Assembly: GCA_021768245.1 (NCBI GenBank)
Contig: JAETNO010000012.1
Coordinates: 15,194 to 79,193, forward strand
DNA from: Bacteroidaceae bacterium
GTDB lineage: Bacteria; Bacteroidota; Bacteroidia; Bacteroidales; Muribaculaceae
Direction: 5' to 3'
DNA length: 64,000 nt
Below are positions 20,868-32,069 of the stretch, piece by piece. The first letter of the stretch is position 1, and every line of letters begins with the position of its first letter. Below the pieces are notes generated by a model. That model was not told where the DNA came from. It ran no database searches and saw only the letters and a program-made list of their open reading frames with translations. Position numbers and translations under genes: made by a program.

Positions 20868-21656
20868 ATGCAAATCAGACTACCCCGCGAAATCACCGAA
20901 GCCGCAGCCAACGCAGGGGCGGCGAAAGCCGACCTCACTGTAAACAACACTCCACGCCTGCTATTGGCCGCCTGTCTCGCGGGAGCCTATATTTCTTTCG
21001 GAGGGATACTGTCGCTCATAGTAGGTTTCGGATTCCCTGAAATCACGGCCGGTAACCCTTCTATGCAAAAGCTGCTGAGCGGATGCATGTTCCCAATAGG
21101 GCTTATACTCGTGGTAGTGCTTGGCGCCGAACTTTTCACAGGCAACAACGCTCTGCTCGTGCCCTCCTATATGACACGCCGCCATTCCTTCGCCACGATG
21201 CTGCGCAATTGGGCCTTGGTCTATGTCGGAAATTTCGTAGGAGCAATCGCCTTCACCTATTTTATGGTATATCTGTGCGGACTCACGGCGAACGAGCCTT
21301 ACCACAACGCCATCACCGGGATTGCAAGCGCAAAGGTGTCAATGCCATGGATAACGGTGCTGCTCAAAGGCATCGGAGCCAACTGGTGTGTATGTCTCGC
21401 CGTGTGGCTCGCACTTTCAGGCAAGACATTCTTCGAAAAAGCGTTGGGATGCTGGCTACCGGTCATGGCCTTCGTGGCTCTCGGCTACGAGCACTCGATA
21501 GCCAACATGTTTTTCATACCCTTAGGCATCATGGAGGGAGCGGAAATCGGCATCTGGCAAGCCATTAGGGATAATATAATCCCGGCGACAATAGGCAACA
21601 TCATCGGTGGCGCTCTTCTTGTCGGCGCGACCTATGGATATCTGCACAAAAAATAA
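20868..21656 (+). CDS. Formate/nitrite transporter family protein
   Basis: Member of the FocA/NirC (FNT) pentameric channel family that moves small monovalent anions such as formate or nitrite across the inner membrane. The 262 residues form about six helices. Diagnostic stretches are GAYISFGGI in the first helix, GAELFTGNN in the second, GIGANWCVCLAVWLAL in the fourth, and GYEHSIANMFFIPLG in the fifth, which carries the pore His. The substrate is not decided. No pyruvate formate-lyase or nitrite reductase gene is adjacent. Confidence 0.92.
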   Translation: MQIRLPREITEAAANAGAAKADLTVNNTPRLLLAACLAGAYISFGGILSLIVGFGFPEITAGNPSMQKLLSGCMFPIGLILVVVLGAELFTGNNALLVPSYMTRRHSFATMLRNWALVYVGNFVGAIAFTYFMVYLCGLTANEPYHNAITGIASAKVSMPWITVLLKGIGANWCVCLAVWLALSGKTFFEKALGCWLPVMAFVALGYEHSIANMFFIPLGIMEGAEIGIWQAIRDNIIPATIGNIIGGALLVGATYGYLHKK

Positions 21657-21671
21657 GTCAAGCGGGAGACT

Positions 21672-22244
21672 TTACAGTCTTCGCACGCTGTAAACCAATG
21701 GACAGTCGGGGAGTCCCGAGGCAATGAGATGATTGCACAGCGCAGGAGCGTCGGGAGTACCGGCCGCGAAAGGCATGCGATATATCTCAATCACCCTTGC
21801 ACCATCCTGAAGATTGGCCATAATTTCTTCGGCTGACGGAGCGGCGGGAAGTTTTGCGTATTCCTCATAAGTCCAACGCGTGAAGGCCGTGTTGGCTCCC
21901 ACACCCCGACGGTCGAGCAGATAGCCACCGTCGAGTTTCACAGGCTGCGCGCCTACTACATCGGACGGAGCGGGATATGAAATCAAACTATTTCGCGCGG
22001 CATTAAGCGTCACAGGGACATAAGCGTCATAATCACCATTAGTCTTATAAATCTGAGCCATGGCCACCACCGCCGTGCCCTGCCCTTTCAGACGCGAGGG
22101 CTTGGAGCCATCATCTTTCGCTGCCTTCCAGCCTATCGCCGCCCCCGGCTCAGGTTCAGAGACTGCTTCCTTAGACGAATGGCACGAGGTAAAAAGCGCT
22201 GAAATCATTAGCGGATAAAATAAGTATCTGACAAGTCTTTTCAT
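21672..22244 (-). CDS. Lipoprotein of unknown function
   Basis: 190 residues with a lipoprotein signal ending ISALFTSC (probable lipid-anchored Cys21). The mature part has a Pro/Glu-rich linker, then an alpha/beta region with no motif I recognise; conserved-looking pieces are YLLDRRGVGANTAFTRW and ARVIEIYRMPF. It is convergent with the FNT gene (15-nt gap), and an upstream terminator at 22285-22331 separates it from the C10 peptidase gene, so it should have its own promoter, which I could not identify. Confidence 0.75.
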   Translation of the reverse strand: MKRLVRYLFYPLMISALFTSCHSSKEAVSEPEPGAAIGWKAAKDDGSKPSRLKGQGTAVVAMAQIYKTNGDYDAYVPVTLNAARNSLISYPAPSDVVGAQPVKLDGGYLLDRRGVGANTAFTRWTYEEYAKLPAAPSAEEIMANLQDGARVIEIYRMPFAAGTPDAPALCNHLIASGLPDCPLVYSVRRL

Positions 22245-22280
22245 AATTCAAAGGTTAAACAGCATCATACACGGGTCAAA

Positions 22281-22331
22281 AAAATCGGCCCGACTGGCAT
22301 GATATTTATTCCATTAGACCAATCGGGCCGA
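22281..22331 (-). terminator. Intrinsic terminator of the GH97-C10 peptidase unit
   Basis: Inverted repeat TCGGCCCGA (22285-22293) with TCGGGCCGA (22323-22331), extendable by a few pairs, followed on the minus strand by a run of seven or more T. It lies 35 nt after the stop at 22366. Confidence 0.88.
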
Positions 22332-22365
22332 AAAAGGTTTAAGAAACTCTTATCATGTGAGCATC

Positions 22366-24846
22366 CTATTTCTTTATAATCTTAACCGAGCGGACACCGG
22401 CGGCAGTCGTGACACGGGCCACGTAAAGACCGGAGGCAAGCGCGCTTACATCGAGACGGGCACTCGTGCCGTCAATCTCCGCAGGAGCATTGACCATAGA
22501 GCCTGAAAGCGAGCAGACATCAATACGCTCAATAACTGCAGGAGCGCTTATAAGCGTATAGTCAACAGCCGGATTAGGCGACACTGAAAGCGATGATGAA
22601 TCAAGAATGATATCGTCGATACCACTCGGATTCGCTATGGTAATCGTAATCGCTTCGTTGCGGCTCACAAGCTGCTCGGAACCATTGTATAGCGCACAAA
22701 GATATCTTGCACCGGGAACTGCGCCGGGGATTGAACCCGTCCAAACTATGTCCGTGCTTTCACCTGCTGCAAGGGAGAATGGAGATGATTCAAATTCCCA
22801 TACATAGCTGAGCGTATTCTCGTCGAAAAACGCAACTATAATCGAACCGTTGAAATTACCCTCAACCCCCGTGACCTTAGCGCGTACCGTGACAGCCTGC
22901 GGATTGACGGCATCTGCATTGTCAATCGACCATGCCGCGATACCGACCTTCGGTTCGGGCTGGACAGTGACGTTGATAGGATTGCTTATGAGAACTATCT
23001 CCTCACCTTCGGCAATAGCCATCGCGAAACAATATTCTCCTGCGGGAATACCATCCTCATAGTCGGGAGACATATCAATCCATTCGGCAAGATAGTCGAA
23101 ATGCACAGGCTCGTTGGATGCCTTGAAGTCCTGAGGCATAGTTGAGCCGATAGCTACTGCGGTGTTGGCAGTAGTGCCCGTCATAAGCACGCCGAAGATA
23201 TTCTTTGTCACGGAAGTCGCCCCCGACCAAAGGGCGTTTCCTGTCACAAGGAATTTCGATGCAGGATATATCGGAGATTCAAGCTTCAGGTCATTCACAC
23301 TGTAAGAGCCTGAAGTCGGGACAGTCACTGTATATTTTTTGCCCGCACGGGTCACAAGCACATAGCCGGGCTGGTCTGCCGAGCACTGCACATCGGTCAA
23401 CGAATTGTCGGCGTTGCTCTTAAACGCAAGCGAGACTTTATATGTTACATTATCAGGGAAATAGGTACTATTGCATGCAAGGCCCAGTTCCATCGGTACC
23501 CAGCCATAGCCGGGACGCAGGCCTGAGACGATTTGAATGGCAGCGGTTTTCTCCGCACCGCCTTTCTCCGGCACGATTTTCGCGCAGATTGAACCGTCGA
23601 GCGTAGATGTCGAATAGCTGAAAAGTCCGTCAGCATAAAGAGATATGGTCTTGCCGAGCACCTTGGCCGACAGCTTGCCGTCGAGAATCATAGAAACCAC
23701 CGGCTTGGCCGAACCGCCGGGCTTCTTGATGCCCAGGATGATTGACTGACCGTTGTTGTAGCCTGCGGTCGAGCCACCTATTCCCTGGTTGTCAGGGTCG
23801 AGGGCATTGAGAAGGAAATAGCCGTCGCTATATCCGCTCCAGCCCCAGTTGAAATGGAAATAACCGTCCTCGCTCCTGTAGCCGTCGCAGACAAAAGCGT
23901 GACCGGCCGAATCGTTGCTGCCGGCATAGAGCACGGGGCCGCATGTACGGAGATTGTCATAGACCATCTCCTGCCACTTCTCAGCGGTATAATACTCACG
24001 CAGACATACGTTGATGCCCTTGTCATAGTCAAAATAATCAACCAAAGCACAGGCGGCATTGAAGTCGGAAGCACCGGAACCTCCCGTCGAGGCCACATTA
24101 TAGTTCATGCCTACGGAATAGCCGCATACTTTCATCAGTTTCGCTACGGCATTGGCCTGCGTCTCATTGTATGCACCGGTTCTGTATGTGTCCAGCATAT
24201 TGGCCCAGTCAAGAGTCTCGCCGGAAGCGTCCCATTCAAGTTTCTGACCTGTAGCTCTCCATTCATACGAGAAGTTGGCATTGGCTCCTACGCGCTCGGG
24301 CCAGTTGAAATATTTCATCACCTGAGCCATGGCTGTAGCCACACAGCCTGTCACCGTGCGCTCCCCGTTAATCTCAGGACACATATTCCAGTAAGGCGCA
24401 CCCTGGTCCCATCTGGTAGCGACCATCGGCGCTATCGACGTCCGGTCGGCACGGCTCGCCGGAGCCTTATACTCCGTTGCACCGGCCTTGACGGCACTTT
24501 CAATCTGCTTGCAGTATTCTCCGAGCCACCAACGAAGATTCACAGGGATGTTGTCAGGGTCGAATGTTCCACTGTCGCTATATCCGAGCACCGGGGCGGC
24601 AACATCGTCAGCCGCCACTATCAGATAGCCGGCATTTTCTCCGTCGAACACATAGAGCGAGGGGGCGGAGGCTTCACCGAAAGTCATAACCGGCGCAGCG
24701 ACAGCACCGCTACGGCTCGTTTTCACGGTCACCGGGACATCGCCACGAGTAGCCCTCGCCAAGGCTTCGGCAGGGCTGAGAGTACGGGCCTGAACCCCGG
24801 CGCCGAGGAGAGACAATAGCGCTAAAGTAAGTACTGATTTATTCAT
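22366..24846 (-). CDS. Secreted C10-family cysteine peptidase (streptopain-like) with C-terminal sorting domain
   Basis: Predicted exported protease of 826 residues. A signal peptide (1-20, ending GAGVQA) leads into a Spi/PrtT-type pro-domain and then the C10 catalytic domain: nucleophile Cys168 in VTGCVATAMAQVMKYF, catalytic His316 in SAGHAFVCDGY and the FHFNWGWSGYSDGYF block near 330-344. Beta-sandwich repeats fill about 390-740. The last roughly 80 residues (from SGIDDI, with SVSPNP and SGLYVARV) look like a type IX secretion (Por) C-terminal signal. It starts 20 nt after the GH97 stop, so the two share a transcript. C10 relatives include SpeB, PrtT and Bacteroides fragilis bfp proteases. 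Confidence 0.92.
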   Translation of the reverse strand: MNKSVLTLALLSLLGAGVQARTLSPAEALARATRGDVPVTVKTSRSGAVAAPVMTFGEASAPSLYVFDGENAGYLIVAADDVAAPVLGYSDSGTFDPDNIPVNLRWWLGEYCKQIESAVKAGATEYKAPASRADRTSIAPMVATRWDQGAPYWNMCPEINGERTVTGCVATAMAQVMKYFNWPERVGANANFSYEWRATGQKLEWDASGETLDWANMLDTYRTGAYNETQANAVAKLMKVCGYSVGMNYNVASTGGSGASDFNAACALVDYFDYDKGINVCLREYYTAEKWQEMVYDNLRTCGPVLYAGSNDSAGHAFVCDGYRSEDGYFHFNWGWSGYSDGYFLLNALDPDNQGIGGSTAGYNNGQSIILGIKKPGGSAKPVVSMILDGKLSAKVLGKTISLYADGLFSYSTSTLDGSICAKIVPEKGGAEKTAAIQIVSGLRPGYGWVPMELGLACNSTYFPDNVTYKVSLAFKSNADNSLTDVQCSADQPGYVLVTRAGKKYTVTVPTSGSYSVNDLKLESPIYPASKFLVTGNALWSGATSVTKNIFGVLMTGTTANTAVAIGSTMPQDFKASNEPVHFDYLAEWIDMSPDYEDGIPAGEYCFAMAIAEGEEIVLISNPINVTVQPEPKVGIAAWSIDNADAVNPQAVTVRAKVTGVEGNFNGSIIVAFFDENTLSYVWEFESSPFSLAAGESTDIVWTGSIPGAVPGARYLCALYNGSEQLVSRNEAITITIANPSGIDDIILDSSSLSVSPNPAVDYTLISAPAVIERIDVCSLSGSMVNAPAEIDGTSARLDVSALASGLYVARVTTAAGVRSVKIIKK

Positions 24847-24866
24847 AATCTATCAATGAGTTGAAT

Positions 24867-27038
<2,172 letters not shown>

Positions 27039-27085
27039 TTAAGATTAAAGTTTGAATTTTTTATTTGTAAGTATGATATGACTTG

Positions 27086-27117
27086 CAAACTTACAAAAAT
27101 TTCCCCCAATTGTCAAC
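27086..27117 (-). promoter_or_regulatory. Promoter of the GH97-C10 peptidase unit
   Basis: On the minus strand GTTG (27117-27114), 20-nt spacer, then TAAGTTTG (27093-27086); this matches TTTG-N19-21-TAnnTTTG with one mismatch in the upstream box. The leader would be about 45 nt. Confidence 0.65.
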
Positions 27118-27179
27118 GCTTTTCTCCCGTTTTCTCCACCTTTTTCTTCCTCCCACATGCGATTCTTGCCTTTTATTCG

Positions 27180-27187
27180 TATCTTTG
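27180..27187 (+). promoter_or_regulatory. Promoter -7 box of ruvX
   Basis: TATCTTTG only 8 nt before the ATG at 27196. Transcription would begin within a few bases of the start codon, so the mRNA may be almost leaderless. The in-frame ATG at 27157 lies upstream of the box and is rejected as a start. Confidence 0.65.
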
Positions 27188-27195
27188 TGGTCAGA

Positions 27196-27621
27196 ATGGG
27201 ACGATTACTCGCTATAGACTACGGGCGTAAGCGCTGCGGCATCGCTGTGACCGACGTTCTGAGGATTGTTGCCACGGCGCTCGACACCGTGCCTTCATCA
27301 GAGCTCATATCATACGTGAAAGCCTATGTGGCGCGCGAGCCTGTAGACGAAATCATCGTGGGGCTTCCGCGCACTCTCGGCGGAGACCCGTCGGAATCAA
27401 TGCGCTACATCACTCCCGCCATTACCCGCCTCCGTAAGGAACTGCCCGAAATGGAAGTGAAATTCTTCGACGAACGCTTCACCTCCACCCTCGCCCACCG
27501 CGCCATGCTCGATTCGGGTGTGAAGAAGAGCGACCGCCGCGACAAAGGGGCCATCGACCGAATGGCCGCAGTCATAATCCTCAACGGATATCTCGAAAGC
27601 AGGGAATTCAGAGGCAACTGA
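27196..27621 (+). CDS. ruvX: RuvX/YqgF Holliday junction resolvase-like nuclease
   Basis: RNase H-fold protein of 141 residues implicated in Holliday-junction resolution or pre-16S rRNA processing. The three acidic motifs are visible: [14 protein letters not shown] at the N-terminus, [11 protein letters not shown], and [17 protein letters not shown] at the C-terminus; [12 protein letters not shown] is the other family mark. The start [10 protein letters not shown] is chosen from homology and the promoter position. It is 25 nt before def. Confidence 0.94.
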   Translation: MGRLLAIDYGRKRCGIAVTDVLRIVATALDTVPSSELISYVKAYVAREPVDEIIVGLPRTLGGDPSESMRYITPAITRLRKELPEMEVKFFDERFTSTLAHRAMLDSGVKKSDRRDKGAIDRMAAVIILNGYLESREFRGN

Positions 27622-27646
27622 AACAAAAATTAAAAGAAAAAACAAT

Positions 27647-28210
27647 ATGCGACTTCCAGTCTATCTCTATGGCCATCCTGTGCTCCGCAAGACGGCTTCA
27701 CCCGTCACCAAGGATTATCCCGAGCTGAAGGAGCTGGTCAAAAATATGTTCACAACGATGTATGACAGCGAAGGGGTCGGGCTCGCCGCTCCCCAGATCG
27801 GCCGCTCCGATAGAATCGTAGTGATTGACGCCGACCCGGTCAAGGATTCTTTCCCCGACTGCGCGGGGCGCAAGTTAGTGCTCATCAATCCTGAAATCGA
27901 AGTGCTCGACGGCGATGAAGTGAGCCGCGACGAAGGTTGCCTCAGCCTCCCCGGGCTATCGGAAAAGGTGAGCCGTGTGGAGAACATCCGTCTCCGTTGG
28001 GTCGATGAAAACTTCGAACCACATGATGAAGTGATTACAGGCTTTCTCGCACGAATTGTGCAGCATGAGTGCGACCACCTTGAAGGAAAACTCTATATCG
28101 ACCATATCTCCATGATACGCAAGCAGCTCATAAAGGGGAAACTCAACAACATAATCAACGGCAAGACCCGCTGCGACTACCCCACAAAGAGTGCTCCCCG
28201 CAAAAAATAA
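27647..28210 (+). CDS. def: Peptide deformylase
   Basis: Metalloenzyme that removes the formyl group from the N-terminus of new proteins. All three motifs are intact: GVGLAAPQ (43-50), EGCLS with metal ligand Cys98, and HECDH (140-144), which provides two His ligands and the catalytic Glu. The 187 residues fit the type I family. It follows ruvX closely and the two are probably co-transcribed. Confidence 0.97.
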   Translation: MRLPVYLYGHPVLRKTASPVTKDYPELKELVKNMFTTMYDSEGVGLAAPQIGRSDRIVVIDADPVKDSFPDCAGRKLVLINPEIEVLDGDEVSRDEGCLSLPGLSEKVSRVENIRLRWVDENFEPHDEVITGFLARIVQHECDHLEGKLYIDHISMIRKQLIKGKLNNIINGKTRCDYPTKSAPRKK

Positions 28211-28226
28211 TCCATTCCTTAAAACT

Positions 28227-28291
28227 GATACAGAATTTCAGAAATCACATAAAATAACCTGTCATTTATGTCATTTCTGAATTTATGTACC
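28227..28291. repeat. Palindromic extragenic repeat, copy A (imperfect)
   Basis: The right arm (28261-28291) matches, with one mismatch, the arm sequence found at 30149-30189 and 38421-38458. The left arm (28227-28259) is a degenerate inverted copy, about 80 percent alike by eye. It lies in the 98-base gap between def and ettA, ending 17 nt before the ettA start. An ATG inside the arm (28285) is in frame with ettA. Confidence 0.8.
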
Positions 28292-28308
28292 TAAATCATA
28301 GAATAACT

Positions 28309-29994
28309 ATGGCTGACGATAAGAAAGTAATATTCTCCATGGTAGGTGTCTCCAAGACCTACCCTCCACAGAAACAGGTGTTGAAAAACATCTATCTGTC
28401 CTTTTTCTACGGTGCGAAAATCGGCATCATAGGTCTCAACGGCTCAGGTAAATCATCACTGCTTAAAATCATCGCCGGACTCGACAAGAGCTATCAGGGA
28501 GAGGTGGTGTTCTCCCCCGGCTACAGCGTAGGATATCTCGAGCAGGAACCTCAGCTCGACCCATCGAAAACCGTCATAGAGGTAGTGCGCGAGGGTGTGC
28601 AACCCATCATGGACCTCCTTGCCGAATTCGACAAGGTCAACGAGAGCTTCGCTGACCCGGATGTGCTTGAAGACCCCGACAAGATGGACGCCCTCATTGC
28701 GCGTCAGGCCGAACTTCAGGATAAGCTCGACGCCGCCGATGCATGGAACATCGATTCCAAGCTCGAACGCGCGATGGACGCCCTGCAATGTCCGCCTGAC
28801 GACCAGAGCGTCACCACGCTTTCAGGTGGCGAACGCCGTCGCGTGGCCCTCTGCCGTCTCCTGCTCCAGCAACCCGACATACTCTTGCTCGACGAGCCGA
28901 CCAACCACCTCGACGCCGAGTCAATCGACTGGCTCGAACAGCATCTCCAGCAATATCCCGGCACAGTGATAGCCATCACCCACGACCGTTACTTCCTCGA
29001 CCATGTGGCAGGATGGATTCTCGAACTCGACCGTGGCGAAGGCATACCCTGGAAGGGCAACTACTCTTCATGGCTCGACCAGAAGACAAAACGCATGGCC
29101 CAGGAGGAAAAGCAGGCCTCAAAACGCCGCAAGACCCTCGAACGCGAGCTTGAATGGGTGCGCATGGCTCCAAAAGCACGTCAGGCCAAAGGTAAGGCCC
29201 GTCTGTCGAGCTACGACCGTCTCCTCAACGAGGACCAGAAGGAGAAAGAAGAACGCCTCGAAATTTTCATCCCCAACGGCCCGCGCCTTGGAAGCAAGGT
29301 CATTGACGTCAACGGTTTTTCAAAAGCTTTCGGCAAGAAACAGCTTTTCAAGGACCTCAGTTTCTCTCTCCCCCAGGGAGGCATTGTAGGCGTAATCGGC
29401 CCCAACGGAGCCGGCAAGACAACCCTCTTCCGCCTCATAATGGGCCAGGAAACACCCGATGCCGGTTCGTTTGAGGTAGGCGAGACCGTCAAGGTGGCCT
29501 ATGTCGACCAGACCCACCACGACCTTCTCCCCGAAAAGAGCGTCTATGAGGTTATCTCGCAGGGAGTGGAGAGCTTCCGCATGGGCGGACGCGACGTCAA
29601 CGCCCGTGCCTATCTCTCGCGCTTCAATTTCACCGGCGCGGACCAGGAAAAGAAAATCGCGGTGCTTTCAGGCGGTGAACGCAACCGTCTCCACCTCGCC
29701 ATGGCGCTCAAGGAGGAGGGCAACGTGATTCTGCTCGACGAACCTACCAACGACATCGACGTGAACACCCTGCGCGCTCTCGAAGAGGGTCTTGAGGATT
29801 TCGCGGGCTGCGCGGTGGTGGTCAGCCACGACCGTTGGTTCCTCGACCGCATCTGTACCCACATCCTCTCTTTCGAAGGTGACGGCAAGGTAGTGTTCTT
29901 CGAAGGCTCATACTCAGACTACGAGGATTATAAGCGCGCCCACAACGACGGGAAGGAACCGACCCGCCGCCGCTACCGCAAACTCATGGAATAA
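28309..29994 (+). CDS. ettA: Energy-dependent translational throttle protein EttA (ABC-F ATPase)
   Basis: Soluble ABC-F protein that binds the ribosomal E site and gates elongation according to ATP level. The chosen start MADDKKVIFSMVGVSKTYPP gives 561 residues. An in-frame ATG at 28285 belongs to the extragenic repeat. Two ABC cassettes are visible: GLNGSGKSSLL and LSGGERRRVALCRLL in the first, GPNGAGKTTLFRL and LSGGERNRLHLAMAL in the second, with the EttA-type arm insertion in the first cassette and the P-site linker rich in Arg/Lys between them. It is flanked on both sides by copies of the repeat. Confidence 0.95.
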   Translation: MADDKKVIFSMVGVSKTYPPQKQVLKNIYLSFFYGAKIGIIGLNGSGKSSLLKIIAGLDKSYQGEVVFSPGYSVGYLEQEPQLDPSKTVIEVVREGVQPIMDLLAEFDKVNESFADPDVLEDPDKMDALIARQAELQDKLDAADAWNIDSKLERAMDALQCPPDDQSVTTLSGGERRRVALCRLLLQQPDILLLDEPTNHLDAESIDWLEQHLQQYPGTVIAITHDRYFLDHVAGWILELDRGEGIPWKGNYSSWLDQKTKRMAQEEKQASKRRKTLERELEWVRMAPKARQAKGKARLSSYDRLLNEDQKEKEERLEIFIPNGPRLGSKVIDVNGFSKAFGKKQLFKDLSFSLPQGGIVGVIGPNGAGKTTLFRLIMGQETPDAGSFEVGETVKVAYVDQTHHDLLPEKSVYEVISQGVESFRMGGRDVNARAYLSRFNFTGADQEKKIAVLSGGERNRLHLAMALKEEGNVILLDEPTNDIDVNTLRALEEGLEDFAGCAVVVSHDRWFLDRICTHILSFEGDGKVVFFEGSYSDYEDYKRAHNDGKEPTRRRYRKLME

Positions 29995-30009
29995 TCCTTT
30001 CGGTGGAGA

Positions 30010-30189
30010 AAAGGGTACATAAATTCAGAAATGACATAAATAACAGATTATTTTTTAATAATTTAATCGTTAAATAAGGCACAGAATGTACATAATGGGA
30101 CAAAAATTTATGTCTCTTATGTACATTCTGTGCCTTTTATCCGGATATTAATCTGTTATTTATGTCATTTCTGAATTTATGTACCCTTT
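30010..30189. repeat. Palindromic extragenic repeat, copy B (complete, nested hairpins)
   Basis: Two perfect 41-base arms in inverted orientation (30010-30050 and 30149-30189) enclose 98 bases that contain a second perfect 20-base inverted repeat (30076-30095 with 30117-30136). Inner and outer arms share the octamer GTACATAA. It fills the gap between the convergent ettA and uridine kinase-like genes and could serve as a two-way terminator. No transposase is present. See copies at 28227 and 38421. Confidence 0.95.
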
Positions 30190-30194
30190 ACAAC

Positions 30195-31874
30195 TTAGTA
30201 ATGGAACGAGCTGCCGCCGAGGAATTCCCTCAGCAGGGAGTTCGGCGGGATAAGCGTCGAGGGTATGGGCGAGAAGTAGCCGAGAAATTTGCGCAGACGA
30301 TGGGCTTCTGCATACTCAGGAAGGTCGCGGGGCACGGAACGGAGCACCATGTCGGCCTCGTCGCGCATCACGCCCAGCTCAAACAAAAGCGAAGAGTTGA
30401 ACATCGAATCGGCATTTTCCTGATAAGGGAAAATCCACTTCTCCTCGCCACGGCGCACGCTCTGCCAGCGGCGTATAGTCTCTAAGGCATTAGTCCCACG
30501 ATACTTATAGTCGCGTATGATTCGGCGAAGCAGACGGTTGTCGGTGGTCGACACCCAGTTATGGTCGTCGATTGCAAGAGTGGTGAGCGCAGAAACATAG
30601 ATGCGATATTTCATCTCGGGAGCCACGTCGCGGGTCAATTCGGGATTCAATCCGTGTATGCCCTCGATGAGCAGTATGGAGTTATCGTCCAAGCAGATGC
30701 TCTCCTGACGGTATTCCCTCTCCCCTCGTTCGAAATTATAATATGGAAGTTCTATGCGCTCGCCACGGATAAGGCGGTTGAGATGGTCGTTGAACAGCTC
30801 CAGGTCGAGTGCGAAAAGTGACTCATAGTCATAGTCGCCGGTCTCGTCCTTGGGAGTGTGGTGGCGGTCAACGAAATAGTTGTCGAGCGAAATCATCACC
30901 GGGTTGAGCAGATTGGTCAGAAGCTGCACGGCAAGGCGCTTGGTGAAGGTAGTCTTGCCTGACGAGGATGGCCCGGCGATAAGCACCACTCTCGCCCCGC
31001 CCTCATGGTAACGCTCGGTGATGCGGTCGGCAATCGCCCCTATATATTTGGTGTGTAGGGCTTCGGCGACGTTAATCATCATTGCAGTCCCTTTTCCGGC
31101 CACAACCTCGTTGACGTCGCCGGCATCGCGGATGCCAACAATGGAGTTGAATTTCTTATAGTCGGTGTAGGCCCTGAAGAGCTTGGGCTGCACCAAGGGG
31201 AGAGTGGGACGGGAATCGTCGGCGGAATCGGGGCCGAGAAGCAGGAGTCCGTCCTCATAGGGCACAAGGTCAAAGACACGGAGCATGCCCGTGCGGGGCA
31301 CGAGGTTGCCGTTGTAGGTATCGCACACGCCGTCGAGACGATAGTAGACAGTGTAAAGCTCATGAAGCGACTCAAGGAGCTTGACCTTATTGTCGAGTCC
31401 TTGCCCGCGCATGATTTCAATCACGTCGGCTGTGAGTCTTTCCTTCCGTTCGAAAGGCAAATCGCGCTCCGCGAGCCTGCGCATCTCCTCCTTAAGCTGC
31501 ATGGCGGCATCATCCATCGAAATAGGGTTTCCATCCGCAGGAAGCAGCCTGCAATAATAGCCGCGCGACACCGAATGGCTTATCACGAGCCTCGCCCCGG
31601 GATAGCGGCTGACCACCGCACGATAGAGCATCATGCAGAGCGAGCGGATGTAGCAGCGGTGGCCCGACGGGGAGTCTACCGGAAGATATTCCACCTGCTT
31701 GGGAGTGAAAACCGGAAATGCGAGATCCTCCGCCTTATTGTTTACACGCGCGCATACAGGGATGAATGGGATGCGGTCGGCTATGCGCGAATAGATGTCG
31801 CTCAACGTCATTCCGCCTTCAATCGGCAGATACTCGCCAATGTTGGCGCAATATATTTTAAGTTGATTGCTCAT
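30195..31874 (-). CDS. TGS-domain nucleoside (uridine) kinase-like protein
   Basis: 559 residues combining a TGS domain (about 1-60), a threonyl-tRNA synthetase second-additional-domain-like region (about 60-220) and a C-terminal uridine kinase/phosphoribulokinase domain. The P-loop is LIAGPSSSGKTTFTKRL near residue 290, followed by ISLDNYFVDR and LLIEGIHGLNP, which are typical of uridine kinases. This architecture is widespread in Bacteroidetes and Firmicutes but its substrate is not settled. The start at 31874 is chosen because the -7 box at 31893-31900 lies upstream; the alternative at 31895 would fall inside it. The gene is convergent with ettA. Confidence 0.85.
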   Translation of the reverse strand: MSNQLKIYCANIGEYLPIEGGMTLSDIYSRIADRIPFIPVCARVNNKAEDLAFPVFTPKQVEYLPVDSPSGHRCYIRSLCMMLYRAVVSRYPGARLVISHSVSRGYYCRLLPADGNPISMDDAAMQLKEEMRRLAERDLPFERKERLTADVIEIMRGQGLDNKVKLLESLHELYTVYYRLDGVCDTYNGNLVPRTGMLRVFDLVPYEDGLLLLGPDSADDSRPTLPLVQPKLFRAYTDYKKFNSIVGIRDAGDVNEVVAGKGTAMMINVAEALHTKYIGAIADRITERYHEGGARVVLIAGPSSSGKTTFTKRLAVQLLTNLLNPVMISLDNYFVDRHHTPKDETGDYDYESLFALDLELFNDHLNRLIRGERIELPYYNFERGEREYRQESICLDDNSILLIEGIHGLNPELTRDVAPEMKYRIYVSALTTLAIDDHNWVSTTDNRLLRRIIRDYKYRGTNALETIRRWQSVRRGEEKWIFPYQENADSMFNSSLLFELGVMRDEADMVLRSVPRDLPEYAEAHRLRKFLGYFSPIPSTLIPPNSLLREFLGGSSFHY

Positions 31875-31892
31875 GATGCGATGAATTTTTCC

Positions 31893-31900
31893 CAAAGATA
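31893..31900 (-). promoter_or_regulatory. Promoter -7 box of the TGS-uridine kinase gene
   Basis: TATCTTTG on the minus strand, 18 nt before the ATG at 31874, leaving a very short leader. No clear -33 box is seen. Confidence 0.6.
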
Positions 31901-31950
31901 CGCCACAGAATCGTTAAATTGTATGGATTTTCGCCCCGCTCTCGTTAAAT

Positions 31951-31981
31951 TTTGTTAAACACTTGGGGGGGGGTAATTTTG
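31951..31981 (+). promoter_or_regulatory. Promoter with a nine-G run in its spacer (candidate phase-variable)
   Basis: TTTG (31951-31954), 19-nt spacer and TAATTTTG (31974-31981) fit the consensus exactly. The last nine bases of the spacer (31965-31973) are all G and touch the -7 box. A second candidate -7, TAAATTTG (31986-31993), lies 4 bases further on. The gene served is the lipoprotein at 32070. Slippage of the G run would change the spacer length and so promoter strength; this is inference. Confidence 0.7.
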
Positions 31982-32069
31982 GTAGTAAATTTGCAACGCC
32001 TGCACGATAGAGATGGTTCATTCTCTGTAGTACCGACATATAACACACCTAAAATACCATAGTTGACCA

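Noticed and set aside
23854..24819. A 321-codon plus-strand frame
   Set aside because: Antisense to the C10 peptidase gene; no family resemblance.
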